A stretch of DNA of 18,328 nt from DTU063 sp001512695 (GCA_049658265.1 JBASOM010000035.1:1-18328); one strand, 5' to 3'. Counted from the first letter of the stretch, positions 1 through 6,428 are shown. Numbers and translations are program-made. Notes: generated by a model from the sequence alone, not told the origin.

Positions 1-778
1 CTCCCCAACTGAAGAAATTAAATTGTAAAAGGGGTCTGTCCTTAGTCGAAAACTCGCTGTTGGTTTTAAAAAACCTGAAGCTATAACTCGTAGGTTCTGC
101 CTGGGTTTCAAACTGAAAGGTCACATCTTCTTCAAGGACCTGGCTGCTTCCGGCGAGAGGAAGGCCTTTCTTAATAGTAACGGTGTACAGAGTTTCAGGT
201 TCAAGTCTGTCAGGGATAAATACGGCTGTTTTTTTATGGACTTCAAAGCTTCCTGGGGTTTCTGGACTAATGGAGAAATATTCCGGTAGGTTTTCGAAGT
301 TTAAGTGGCTAAAGGTGATTTCAATTCCTGTATCAACAGGGACACCTGAACTTTGGTTTCGCGGGAGTGTGGAGACAATCCTAAATTCCCCTTTTGTCTG
401 AAACGCCCATTTCAAGGAGTTCGGGCTTATAGTGTCTAAGGTAAACTTATAGATTTTATTAGGTTCCAGAGGCTCTTCAGGCACAATCAGGAGCTCATTG
501 TTTTTTCCGGCAGGCCGCTTTACTGAAAAGTTTATACTCGGTTCCACGGTAAGGTTATTGCGGATATGGTCAATATTTATAGGAGATTCACTGGAAAGGA
601 CGAACTCCGTATCCAAATCCACGCCGGCGCTGTCCTCTTTGGTGGCTTTCAATTGCATTTCCTCCGCTAAAGCTTCGGTCAAAATTGGGGTATTTCGCCC
701 CATGTATATTCCCATGCCGAAGGCCAACAATAACGTTGCTGCCAGGGTCAAAGCCAAAAATCTCTTTGATTTTTGCAT
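1..778 (-). CDS. Exported Ig-like (Big_5-type) domain protein, partial
   Basis: An open frame runs from ATG at 778 to the window edge without a stop (about 259 codons seen), so the C-terminus is missing. GGGGAG lies 8 nt upstream as ribosome binding site. Residues 1-28 form a basic start plus hydrophobic stretch (MQKSKRFLALTLAATLLLAF), a signal peptide or membrane anchor, so the protein probably acts outside the membrane. After a linker, two beta-rich modules follow, each with the Big_5 pattern: 'SGVPVDTGIEITFS', then 'FEVHKKTAVFIPD' and 'LEPETLYTVTI'. Big_5 modules often begin large bacterial alpha-2-macroglobulin-like or adhesin-like surface proteins. An alpha-2-macroglobulin-type protein is possible, but its diagnostic parts would lie beyond the edge. 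No function is assigned. Confidence 0.75.
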   Translation of the reverse strand, partial: MQKSKRFLALTLAATLLLAFGMGIYMGRNTPILTEALAEEMQLKATKEDSAGVDLDTEFVLSSESPINIDHIRNNLTVEPSINFSVKRPAGKNNELLIVPEEPLEPNKIYKFTLDTISPNSLKWAFQTKGEFRIVSTLPRNQSSGVPVDTGIEITFSHLNFENLPEYFSISPETPGSFEVHKKTAVFIPDRLEPETLYTVTIKKGLPLAGSSQVLEEDVTFQFETQAEPTSYSFRFFKTNSEFSTKDRPLLQFNFFSWG

Positions 779-1232
779 TTTTTCATCTCCCCACAATTTA
801 TCTTTGAACAAATATATAAACTCCTAAATGTCCTATGTTCGACAGAGCTAGGATATGAAGATTTGTATCAGACTTGCTTGTAAAAAGAAACTATGTTAGG
901 TTCAATTTAAGATTAACATTGTTTTTTATATATATCAATAAATATTTTTTCAAAATTTCTGACATGTAGGAGCGTTTTTTAGGTCTGTGCGAGTGAGTTT
1001 TGATAGCATAGAGTGGTGCAATCAAGCGGATATTGATCCGAGGTTCTTTACGAAAAAAGTGTTGCTTATCAATAGAAACAGGAAGCATGGGGGAAGCGCA
1101 AGGACGGTTTCCGTTCCTATGCTTCTATTCTTCTTTTTGGGTAAGAAAACTCTAAATGCCCGAATTGGTATGGAATGTATAAACGTGGGGTTGGAATGGT
1201 GAAAAGAGAATTTGTTTCCGAAGGCACGACCG
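779..1232. other. Gene-free AT-rich interval
   Basis: No open frame here has a convincing ribosome binding site or recognisable motif. The short frames at 891-1088 (minus) and 987-1202 (plus) look random. The interval contains the hairpin at 1082-1125 and otherwise looks like spacer or decayed accessory DNA. Confidence 0.6.
1082..1125. repeat. Imperfect palindrome / REP-like hairpin
   Basis: The outer arms GAAGCAT (1082-1088) and ATGCTTC (1119-1125) pair perfectly and enclose a GC-rich stretch with GGACGG and TTCC that can fold further. A T-rich tract (TATTCTTCTTTTT) follows, so it could work as a plus-strand terminator. It also resembles the palindromic non-coding repeats scattered in clostridial genomes. 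Only one copy is in this window, so its repeat status is not shown here. Confidence 0.4.
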
Positions 1233-1290
1233 TAACTTCCACATTAGAAAAATACGAGATTAAATGAAGGGTCTCAAAAGAGAGACCCTC
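1233..1290 (+). terminator. Terminator within a 58-bp dispersed repeat (copy A)
   Basis: The stem GGGTCTC (1269-1275) pairs with GAGACCC (1282-1288) around loop AAAAGA, followed by TCTTCTTATTT. The sequence from 1233 through the stem is closely similar to 4715-4772, which directly follows the second nucleotidyltransferase gene. Here no intact gene precedes it, so this copy may be the relic end of a lost gene. Confidence 0.6.
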
Positions 1291-1327
1291 TTCTTATTTG
1301 CTATGAAATGAGATTGTTTAGTTCCTA

Positions 1328-1510
1328 TCAAGTATTTCGCACAACCAAGACCTCATTTGATTTCACACAGCAATTATCAATACATGCCACGACAAAAACC
1401 CGGCCGAGAGTGCCTGGTTGACCATCACATTTTATTGGCGGTGGCGGGATCAGACCTTCTGTGGAAGTGTCCATCGCCCCTGTAAATTTATCGTTATCCA
1501 AAGAGATCAC
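1328..1510 (-). CDS. Small PPPP-motif protein A (60 aa), unknown function
   Basis: GTG start at 1510 with AGGTGAGG just upstream. The protein is MISLDNDKFTGAMD..., then STEGLIPPPPIKCDGQ, then a C-terminal part with ACIDNCC and VLVVRNT. The first 31 residues match the small protein at 3197-3385 with three substitutions, while the C-termini are unrelated. There is no signal peptide. A proline run followed by a Cys-Asp-Gly-type segment often precedes LysM domains in Firmicutes spore-envelope proteins, and the sister copy does enter a LysM motif. This copy may therefore be a truncated or swapped-end relative of such a protein. The conserved upstream region and RBS suggest it can be expressed; its role is not known. 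Confidence 0.5.
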   Translation of the reverse strand: MISLDNDKFTGAMDTSTEGLIPPPPIKCDGQPGTLGRVFVVACIDNCCVKSNEVLVVRNT

Positions 1511-1537
1511 TTCCTCACCTGATTGCTACTACATTAT

Positions 1538-1570
1538 ATGTTAATTAATTTGAATAGGAGTCAAAACTCA
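1538..1570 (-). promoter_or_regulatory. Conserved promoter region of small gene A
   Basis: On the minus strand TTGACT is followed after 20 nt by TATAAT, and both are conserved in the duplicate at 3292-3533. The 20-nt spacing is too long for a good sigma-A promoter. The box CATATAAT also matches 7 of 8 positions of the sporulation sigma-E -10 element (CATACAAT), which would fit a spore-envelope protein. The sigma factor is unresolved. Confidence 0.35.
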
Positions 1571-1596
1571 TGACTATATAAACTTCAAATCTAAAA

Positions 1597-1632
1597 ACAC
1601 CTTCTGGCAAAAATGAGCCAGAAGGAGTTTTT
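1597..1632. terminator. Bidirectional hairpin terminator
   Basis: CCTTCTGGC (1600-1608) pairs with GCCAGAAGG (1617-1625) around loop AAAAATGA, with T-runs on both strands. On the minus strand it lies 60 nt after the stop of the 4Fe-4S gene and would end that transcript. Related hairpins with the same loop occur at 3473-3502 and 7234-7259. Confidence 0.75.
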
Positions 1633-1686
1633 AGTAGAACCTGCCTAGAAAACAGCGGCAAACTGAAAAACCGGCAGTTTTTGTTA

Positions 1687-2298
1687 TTACCTGTAGCTGA
1701 TTGCTTTTTGCCTGCAGCTATCAACACATTGCATGCATACTAGACAATTTCTCGATATGATGCTGTGAAATTTATTTTTTTCTATCGCTTCTGCCGGGCA
1801 AGTGCGGTAGCAGATACCACAGTTATTGCAAGTCTCGCGGTCAATAAGAACTTTATGTTTTGGATTGGAACTGGTCAAGCTTAAAATTGTTCCATAAGGA
1901 CAAAGCCAGCGATGCCAAAATGCTTCAGGAAAGAAAAGTGTCAGTACAATCCCTAGGCCAAAAAGAATGGGCAGGACAGGAATTTGTCTGCCGCTTTTTA
2001 CAGTGAAAATAAAGGTGGCAATAAACAATGCAAGAAAGGCAATACGCAGCCAGGGCCGCCTGAACCAAGATGGGATGGTTAGCGCCGGTATTTTCAGCTT
2101 TCTTTTTGCCCAAGTGATATACTTTAAAACCGTGTTGATAGGGCAGATCCAACCACAATAAATTCTTCCTAACAAGAATGATAAGGCAATACTAACTAAA
2201 AATATTCCCAGCCAAAGCTGCATCTTTCCTTTTGCTACCAGGAATATAAAAAGGATGAGAAAGAAAAGGGACAGTAGAGCCTGTATTGTTTTCCGCAT
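1687..2298 (-). CDS. Membrane 4Fe-4S protein, NapH/YccM-like
   Basis: About 203 aa. An ATG three codons upstream (2307) is only 1 nt from the AAAGGAG RBS, so ATG at 2298, with a 10-nt spacer, is the better start. The N-terminal two thirds has about four membrane helices and two Cys-Pro motifs of the NapH/NosR type: GRIYCGWICPI in the first half and HRWLCPYG before the soluble tail. The tail carries two ferredoxin clusters, CNNCGICYRTCP and CLVCMQCVDSC, enough ligands for two [4Fe-4S] centres. Proteins of this family pass electrons across or along the membrane to a partner reductase, but none is adjacent. The gene is divergent from a Crp/Fnr regulator and shares its operator, so it is probably that regulator's target. 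Confidence 0.85.
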   Translation of the reverse strand: MRKTIQALLSLFFLILFIFLVAKGKMQLWLGIFLVSIALSFLLGRIYCGWICPINTVLKYITWAKRKLKIPALTIPSWFRRPWLRIAFLALFIATFIFTVKSGRQIPVLPILFGLGIVLTLFFPEAFWHRWLCPYGTILSLTSSNPKHKVLIDRETCNNCGICYRTCPAEAIEKNKFHSIISRNCLVCMQCVDSCRQKAISYR

Positions 2299-2333
2299 AG
2301 ACAGCATACTCCTTTCAAAATTGCCTTAGCTGT

Positions 2334-2376
2334 ATTATACTGTGAATTAGGATAGTGAAAAGTTACCACGGTAACT
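2334..2376 (-). promoter_or_regulatory. Crp/Fnr-type operator and promoter of the 4Fe-4S gene
   Basis: The inverted repeat AGTTACC-AC-GGTAACT lies at 2361-2376. On the minus strand a perfect -10 TATAAT (2339-2334) has only a weak -35 (TTTTCA-like). With transcription starting near 2327, the operator centre falls close to -41.5, the class II activator position used by Crp-family proteins at promoters with poor -35 boxes. The same operator lies about 20 nt before the regulator's own start codon, so autoregulation is likely. Confidence 0.6.
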
Positions 2377-2396
2377 TATTTTTAGGAGTGTTTATA

Positions 2397-3059
2397 ATGC
2401 TGGCCGATTATCTTGAAACACTTGCCGAAACGCGGCTTTTTGAAAATTTTACTGTAGCAGAAATAAAAAAATTTCTAAATCTTGGCAGCTGGAACATCAA
2501 AAAATATACGAAGGGTACCATTATTCACTTTCAAAATGAAGAGTGTCGTTCTTTGGATATTATTCTCGACGGTTCTGTAGCGGTGCAAAAGTTTAACGAG
2601 AATGGAAATATCTTAACAGTCAGTGTTTTTTCGGCAAAGGAAATAATCGGGGCAAATTTGCTGTTTTCTACGCAAAATAAATATCCGCTGATGATTGTGG
2701 CAGATTCTCCTGTTGTCATCCTGCATTTATATAAAGAAACAATTGCTTTATTTATGAAGCATCATACGGATTTTGCCTTCTCCTTGTTGTCTGTTGTCGC
2801 GGACAAGACATTATTACTGGCGGATAAAATTGATAAAATTTCTCTAAAAACAATCAGGCAACGTCTACTGGAATACCTATACAGGGAATATAAGCGGCAA
2901 AAGAGCAGAGTTGTTAAATTAAACATGACAAAAAAAGAATTAGCGGAGTATCTGGGAATGCAGCGCTCCTCACTGGGTCGGGAATTAAAGAAAATGAGAG
3001 AAGAGGGATTGGTTGAATATGATGCGCGCACAATAACATTAATAAAAATACCAAAGTAA
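2397..3059 (+). CDS. Crp/Fnr-family transcriptional regulator
   Basis: 220 aa from ATG at 2397, which has AGGAG 9 nt upstream; an upstream in-frame ATG at 2355 lacks such a site and would run through the operator. Residues 1-115 form a cyclic-nucleotide-binding-like beta barrel with the pattern 'G.I.F....C..L..IL.G.V' (KGTIIHF, LDIILDGSVAV). A long helix follows, then a C-terminal winged helix-turn-helix with KKELAEYLGMQRSSLGREL, typical of the Crp/Fnr family. The N-terminus has no Fnr-type Cys cluster, so the effector is not evident; HcpR-like (nitrosative stress) or redox sensing are possibilities. It is transcribed divergently from the membrane Fe-S gene. Confidence 0.85.
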   Translation: MLADYLETLAETRLFENFTVAEIKKFLNLGSWNIKKYTKGTIIHFQNEECRSLDIILDGSVAVQKFNENGNILTVSVFSAKEIIGANLLFSTQNKYPLMIVADSPVVILHLYKETIALFMKHHTDFAFSLLSVVADKTLLLADKIDKISLKTIRQRLLEYLYREYKRQKSRVVKLNMTKKELAEYLGMQRSSLGRELKKMREEGLVEYDARTITLIKIPK

Positions 3060-3199
3060 GTATAAAAAATAGCCATGATTATTGGCTGTTTGATATATTC
3101 CTTAACTGGCTAGAATTAAGTAGGCTAGCAGAAAAAGCCAAGCTTGAGACGACTGAAGAACAAAAAGATTTACTAGATCTGTCACTACATTTAATATTA
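3060..3199 (+). pseudogene. Possible gene remnant between crp-like gene and small gene B
   Basis: One plus-strand frame stays open from the end of the regulator into the antisense small gene. It reads as a plausible helical protein (WLFDIFLNWLELSRLAEKAK, then ETTEEQKDLLDLSLH), but it has no start codon or RBS at its beginning. It could be a decayed 3' part of a lost gene. Its family is not recognised and the frame may be chance. Confidence 0.2.
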
Positions 3200-3385
3200 A
3201 TGCTTATAAGCCGAGTTTTTATAAAAAGTGTGATTATGAATAAATTTGCGAGCAATATTAGATATGGTGTCTCCAGGTTCTACTGTATAAAGTTGACCAT
3301 CACATTTTATTGGCGGTGGCGGAATCAGACCTTCTGTGGAAAGGTCCATCGCCTCTGTAAATTTATCGTTATCCAAAGAGTTCAC
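3197..3385 (-). CDS. Small PPPP-motif protein B with truncated LysM
   Basis: GTG start at 3385 behind AGGTGAG. The 62-aa protein shares its first 31 residues with small protein A (DNDKFT, STEGLIPPPPIKCDGQ). It then continues into LYTVEPGDTISNIARKF, a clear first half of a LysM motif, the roughly 44-residue peptidoglycan/chitin-binding fold found in spore and wall proteins. The LysM breaks off after IARKF, and the remaining residues (IHNHTFYKNSAYKH) do not complete it. It is therefore best read as a truncated LysM protein, a degenerate paralogue or half of a recombination event. There is no signal peptide, as is usual for spore-coat LysM proteins made inside the mother cell. Confidence 0.5.
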   Translation of the reverse strand: MNSLDNDKFTEAMDLSTEGLIPPPPIKCDGQLYTVEPGDTISNIARKFIHNHTFYKNSAYKH

Positions 3386-3533
3386 TTTCTCACCTGATTG
3401 CTACTACATTATATGTTTATTGATTATATTAGGAGTCAATATTTATGACTATATAAACTTCAAATCTAAAAACACCTCCTGGGAAAAATGAGCCAGAAGG
3501 TGTTTTTTAGTGGAGCTTGCCTAGAAAACAGCG
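3292..3533 (-). repeat. 241-bp duplicated module, copy B
   Basis: Direct repeat of 1417-1657 (about 20 mismatches and one indel by eye), spanning terminator, promoter region, RBS and the first 31 codons of a small protein. It includes the hairpin at 3473-3502 with CACC..CCTGG and CCAGAAGGTG arms and loop AAAAATGA. Together the two copies bracket the 4Fe-4S and Crp genes. Confidence 0.85.
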
Positions 3534-3551
3534 TATTTAGTTATATTTATA

Positions 3552-3580
3552 GTGAAAAACATCAACAAATTGGGTATAAT
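3552..3580 (+). promoter_or_regulatory. Promoter of the HEPN-MNT operon
   Basis: A perfect -10 TATAAT (3575-3580) stands 17 nt after a weak -35 GTGAAA (3552-3557). It is 23 nt upstream of the HEPN start. Confidence 0.5.
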
Positions 3581-3602
3581 GTACAAAAGGATGTGATTTA
3601 TT

Positions 3603-4046
3603 GTGAATAATGAAGAAAAGTATAAATACTGGCTCGATATTGCAGAATACGATTTGGAAACTGCTCGAGCAATGTATATTTCTGGTAGATATTTATATGT
3701 AGCATTTATGTGTCAACAGGCAGTTGAAAAAATAGTAAAGGGCCTTCACGTTCTATATACGGGAGAAGAAGCTGATAGAACACATAATATTGCGAGGATA
3801 TTCAACAAAATATTTAAGGATCCAAGTAGGATTCTGTTGTTGAAAGATGCCGATCTTACCACAAAAAAAGATCATTATATTGAGTTTTTTGCCGAGCTAT
3901 TGTTTTATTATATTTCAGAAAGGTACCCTACATATAAGCAAAAGTTATCGACATCTATTTCAAAACAAAAGGCAAAAACTGTCCTAGATAAAACAGAGGA
4001 GGTATTCGAATGGTTAAAATCCCTCGCACAGTACAAAAAGTATTAG
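3603..4046 (+). CDS. HEPN domain protein (putative toxin of HEPN-MNT pair)
   Basis: 147 aa from GTG at 3603, preceded by AAGGATGTGA, a near-perfect Shine-Dalgarno. All-helical HEPN fold of the PF05168 type: 'YWLDIAEYDLETARAMY..GRYLYVAFMCQQAVEKIVKGL' in the first 50 residues and THNIARIF near residue 80. HEPN proteins next to minimal nucleotidyltransferases commonly form toxin-antitoxin pairs, with HEPN as ribonuclease toxin or nucleotidyltransferase substrate. The R-x4-6-H ribonuclease motif is not evident here (RTHN has one residue between R and H), so RNase activity cannot be claimed. Its end overlaps the next gene by 37 nt, which implies translational coupling. Confidence 0.8.
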   Translation: MNNEEKYKYWLDIAEYDLETARAMYISGRYLYVAFMCQQAVEKIVKGLHVLYTGEEADRTHNIARIFNKIFKDPSRILLLKDADLTTKKDHYIEFFAELLFYYISERYPTYKQKLSTSISKQKAKTVLDKTEEVFEWLKSLAQYKKY

Positions 4047-4342
4047 AAAACTACGTATTAAAAATAGATAAGCAAATACCTGTTAAGAAAGCAATATTAT
4101 TTGGTTCATATGCAAAAGGAACTTATAATAAAGATAGTGATATAGATATAGCGATATTTTCAGATTATTTTGCAGGAATGGAGCAGGTAGAAGCTTTTAA
4201 ATTCTTATTTTTGCAGACACTAGACTATGACTTAGATTTGCAGCCGCTAGCATTTACTGTTGATGATTACGAAAATCCTAAGGGTATAGTAGAAGAAATA
4301 ATAAAAACAGGCATTGAAATTGAAATACCGAAAGCAAACTAG
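4010..4342 (+). CDS. Minimal nucleotidyltransferase (MNT) 1
   Basis: 110 aa with GAGGAGGT 7 nt before ATG at 4010. It carries the pol-beta superfamily motif GSx10DxD intact (GSYAKGTYNKDSDIDIAI), so the metal-binding aspartates are present and the enzyme should be active. MNT proteins paired with HEPN act as antitoxins; in the MntA-HepT system they AMPylate the HEPN partner. It overlaps the HEPN gene by 37 nt, the normal arrangement of such pairs. Length is normal for the family. Confidence 0.85.
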   Translation: MVKIPRTVQKVLENYVLKIDKQIPVKKAILFGSYAKGTYNKDSDIDIAIFSDYFAGMEQVEAFKFLFLQTLDYDLDLQPLAFTVDDYENPKGIVEEIIKTGIEIEIPKAN

Positions 4343-4396
4343 AGGCTTAAAACACGCTAAGTTTGCATTGATGAATTGGCGATATAGGTCGAAAAT

Positions 4397-4717
4397 ATGT
4401 TTTCTTTCGGTTACAGACAGAAAGCAAAGGATATAGTAACAGAACATACCAGATTAGTAAAAGAAAAGATAGACGTAAAACATGTTTATTTATATGGTTC
4501 ATATGTGAAAGGCGATTATACGCCAGATAGTGATATTGATGTGGCCATAGTCGGGGATGATTTTAGCGGTGACCTCGTAGAAGATACTTTAATGCTGATG
4601 AAAATTAGAAGAAAGATAGATAATAGAATAGAGCCACGACCATTTAAAACCAGTGAATTTAATGCATCTAATCCTCTTGCAAGAGAAATTATGAATACTG
4701 GAGTAAAAGTAATGTAA
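4397..4717 (+). CDS. Minimal nucleotidyltransferase (MNT) 2
   Basis: 106 aa with an intact GSx10DxD motif (GSYVKGDYTPDSDIDVAI). It is clearly homologous to the preceding MNT but diverged, so not a recent tandem copy. It lies 54 nt downstream in the same orientation with only a weak RBS (TAGGT) and is followed by a terminator. A second MNT without its own HEPN is unusual. It may be a spare antitoxin, act on the same HEPN protein, or be the survivor of a second pair. Start choice is less certain than for MNT 1. Confidence 0.75.
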   Translation: MFSFGYRQKAKDIVTEHTRLVKEKIDVKHVYLYGSYVKGDYTPDSDIDVAIVGDDFSGDLVEDTLMLMKIRRKIDNRIEPRPFKTSEFNASNPLAREIMNTGVKVM

Positions 4718-4782
4718 CTTTAACATTAGAAAAACACGAGGGTAAATAAAGGGTCTCTAAAGAAAGACCCTTTTATCTTTTT
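4715..4782 (+). terminator. Terminator of the HEPN-MNT operon (58-bp repeat copy B)
   Basis: AAGGGTCT (4749-4756) pairs with AGACCCTT (4765-4772), followed by a T-rich run. The repeat, shared with 1233-1290, begins exactly at the stop codon of MNT 2. Confidence 0.8.
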
Positions 4783-4815
4783 AACTGGGGATGGTTTGTT
4801 TGAACAAAGAAGAAT

Positions 4816-5901
4816 TCAATGCCCATACATTACCTTCTCAGATGAGTATTGGGTATATTTAATTATCCCCTCTCTTTGTAGTCTACCTATAAGAATGTAA
4901 GGGGGAATATTATGATTTGCACTGAATCGCTTAATCGAAGTTAGCGAGAAATCTCCTTCTATAATAAAGCTTTTGTATGCCGCTATATCAATCATAGTAT
5001 TAGCAGCAAATTCATCTGCTCTATCCTCTTTCTCCCCCTCTGCGAAATCATAATCAATCAAACCATCTTCAAAATCTCCATTGATGATATGTCCTATTTC
5101 ATGAAAAAAGGTAAACCAAAATATATCCGCAAATTTCCTTCTGGTAGTCATAATCAAGTTTAAGGTTCCATCATCATTCTTTTTAATCACGCCTTGAACC
5201 GGGGCACCTCTAAAATATTTGACGATAGCAAACCTAATTCCACATTCAGCCAGGTAAACTTTTAACCTGGACTGGACATCGGCTATATCTTTAAAAAACA
5301 TTAAATTCTTTATTAGAGGAATAATACCATTTAATCTGTTAACATCTAGCTCTTGTTCAACACGCTGATTTTCCACTATCAAATCACACATTCTTAGCCA
5401 TGTAAATAACACATACGGATCTACTCTGGCTGTCTTGGCTAAACGATAAGCACCAACTTGCGAAAACTTAGGTATCTGAGCTAGGTTGCTGATATTTAAA
5501 AGTTTTCTTAGCTGAATAACAAGTATTGGACCGTGTGCTTCTGAATCTAATAAGCCGATTTTCTTAAGATACTCCACAATCCTTTTTAACCTTTTAAGTA
5601 TGTTAAATTCCTCATCGGAAATTTCATTGACCTCTTTAAAATCAGCCAATTCTTTATCATAATTAGCTTGCAGATTAATCCAAAAGCCGGCATCAATGCC
5701 TAAAGCGTATTCGAGTTTTTTGGCATAGCTGACCGATATGGCTTTTTGGCAATTTACTATACTGCTAACATGCGCTTCTGTTACACCGGTCCTTAAAGCC
5801 AATTCTTTTTGGCTCATACCGCGATCTTCAAGAATTTCTTTCAAAGTTTCCCCCGGGTGAATAATAAATTCACGGGATAAGCCATTCGTGTTTTTGACCA
5901 T
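4816..5901 (-). CDS. higA: HigA-like antitoxin: XRE HTH fused to ImmA/IrrE metallopeptidase
   Basis: 361 aa. Residues 15-75 are a HigA-type XRE helix-turn-helix (HPGETLKEIL, then SQKELALRTGVTEAHVSSIV). The C-terminal half is an ImmA/IrrE-family zinc peptidase with the HExxH motif HEIGH at residues 267-271 and a downstream EDRADEFAAN segment that should supply the third ligand. ImmA/IrrE domains cleave repressors or antitoxins in other systems, so this protein may both repress the operon and be proteolytically regulated. Start ATG at 5901 follows GGGGGTGATGG and overlaps the toxin gene by 32 nt. The toxin-first order is the hallmark of higBA. Confidence 0.85.
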   Translation of the reverse strand: MVKNTNGLSREFIIHPGETLKEILEDRGMSQKELALRTGVTEAHVSSIVNCQKAISVSYAKKLEYALGIDAGFWINLQANYDKELADFKEVNEISDEEFNILKRLKRIVEYLKKIGLLDSEAHGPILVIQLRKLLNISNLAQIPKFSQVGAYRLAKTARVDPYVLFTWLRMCDLIVENQRVEQELDVNRLNGIIPLIKNLMFFKDIADVQSRLKVYLAECGIRFAIVKYFRGAPVQGVIKKNDDGTLNLIMTTRRKFADIFWFTFFHEIGHIINGDFEDGLIDYDFAEGEKEDRADEFAANTMIDIAAYKSFIIEGDFSLTSIKRFSANHNIPPYILIGRLQREGIIKYTQYSSEKVMYGH

Positions 5902-6217
5902 GATAGTCCATCACCCCCTCTATAATTACTGAATCACATTTCTGTAAGGAAACAGGGTCTAAACTCTCTACATCCGGTCTTACAATAAGCCTTATATTAC
6001 CGGTAACGCTAATCCCATAACAACCTTTTAAATTACCGTATAATGGATGAGGTTTGCCAAGTCTAGTACTAAGGTATATACTAAAATTAGGCGCTGCCTT
6101 TAATTGATCACATCGTTTTTTAATAGCTCTAGCTAAATCTTTTCCTTTTTTCTTAGCGATTATATTAAAATCGCTAAAGTATTTTTCCACTGACGGATTA
6201 TTGTACTTTAATTTCAC
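5870..6217 (-). CDS. higB: HigB/RelE-family toxin
   Basis: 115 aa from GTG at 6217, with AGGTGA 9 nt upstream. It shows the RelE/ParE/HigB fold pattern: 'SVEKYFSDF' helix, a long basic helix (ARAIKKRCDQLKAAPN), then a beta sheet with 'LGKPHPLYGNLKGCYGISV' and 'IRLIVRP', ending in DYHGQKHEW. Members are ribosome-dependent mRNA interferases neutralised by the adjacent HigA-type protein. It is the first gene of the pair, behind its own promoter. Confidence 0.85.
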   Translation of the reverse strand: MKLKYNNPSVEKYFSDFNIIAKKKGKDLARAIKKRCDQLKAAPNFSIYLSTRLGKPHPLYGNLKGCYGISVTGNIRLIVRPDVESLDPVSLQKCDSVIIEGVMDYHGQKHEWLIP

Positions 6218-6231
6218 ACCAAGTATTCACC

Positions 6232-6301
6232 TAACTTAACTTTTTTGTTAACTTAACTGATTGGTTAATTATATTATAACCTCGTAGTAAAGTTTTTACA
6301 A
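6232..6301 (-). promoter_or_regulatory. higBA-type promoter and operator
   Basis: On the minus strand -35 TTGTAA (6301-6296) and -10 TATAAT (6278-6273) are spaced by 17 nt. Between the expected start of transcription (about 6266) and the toxin start lie direct repeats TAACTTAAC (6234 and 6250 regions) and a GTTAAC palindrome, good candidates for binding by the XRE domain of the antitoxin. Confidence 0.6.
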
Positions 6302-6377
6302 GTGTGCTCATTAAATTTTTTGATATTAATCTTCAAGGAGGTTATGGAGAAAGTTTGAAAATTTGTTGCATTTGAAG

Positions 6378-6428
6378 TTGACTTAAGGCTAAATATTTAT
6401 TAAAATAATGATAATGATAATTATTATA
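6378..6428 (+). promoter_or_regulatory. Promoter with Fur/PerR-like box before the SDR gene
   Basis: -35 TTGACT, a 17-nt spacer and -10 TAAAAT are followed immediately by GATAATGATAATTATTATA (6410-6428). This matches 17 of 19 positions of the Fur consensus GATAATGATAATCATTATC. Scored as a 7-1-7 repeat it fits Fur and PerR equally well, so the metalloregulator is not settled. The box covers the region where transcription would start, a repressing position. Confidence 0.7.

Larger units (their letters stand above)
1417..1657 (-). repeat. 241-bp duplicated module, copy A
   Basis: About 90% identical by eye to 3292-3533, in the same orientation. Read on the minus strand, the module holds a hairpin terminator, a conserved TTGACTCCTA element, a conserved CATATAATG -10-like box, an RBS and the first 31 codons of a small protein. 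Similarity stops abruptly inside the coding sequence, at codon 31 (CDGQ). Confidence 0.85.

Noticed and set aside
183..827. Plus-strand short frames in the first 830 bases
   Set aside because: They are antisense to the partial Ig-like gene, which has a signal sequence, an RBS and an uninterrupted frame.
1328..3385. Small genes as RiPP precursors with shared leader and variable core
   Set aside because: The shared N-terminus with different tails and Cys in copy A invite this, but no radical SAM, cyclase or export gene is near and copy B clearly enters a LysM motif.
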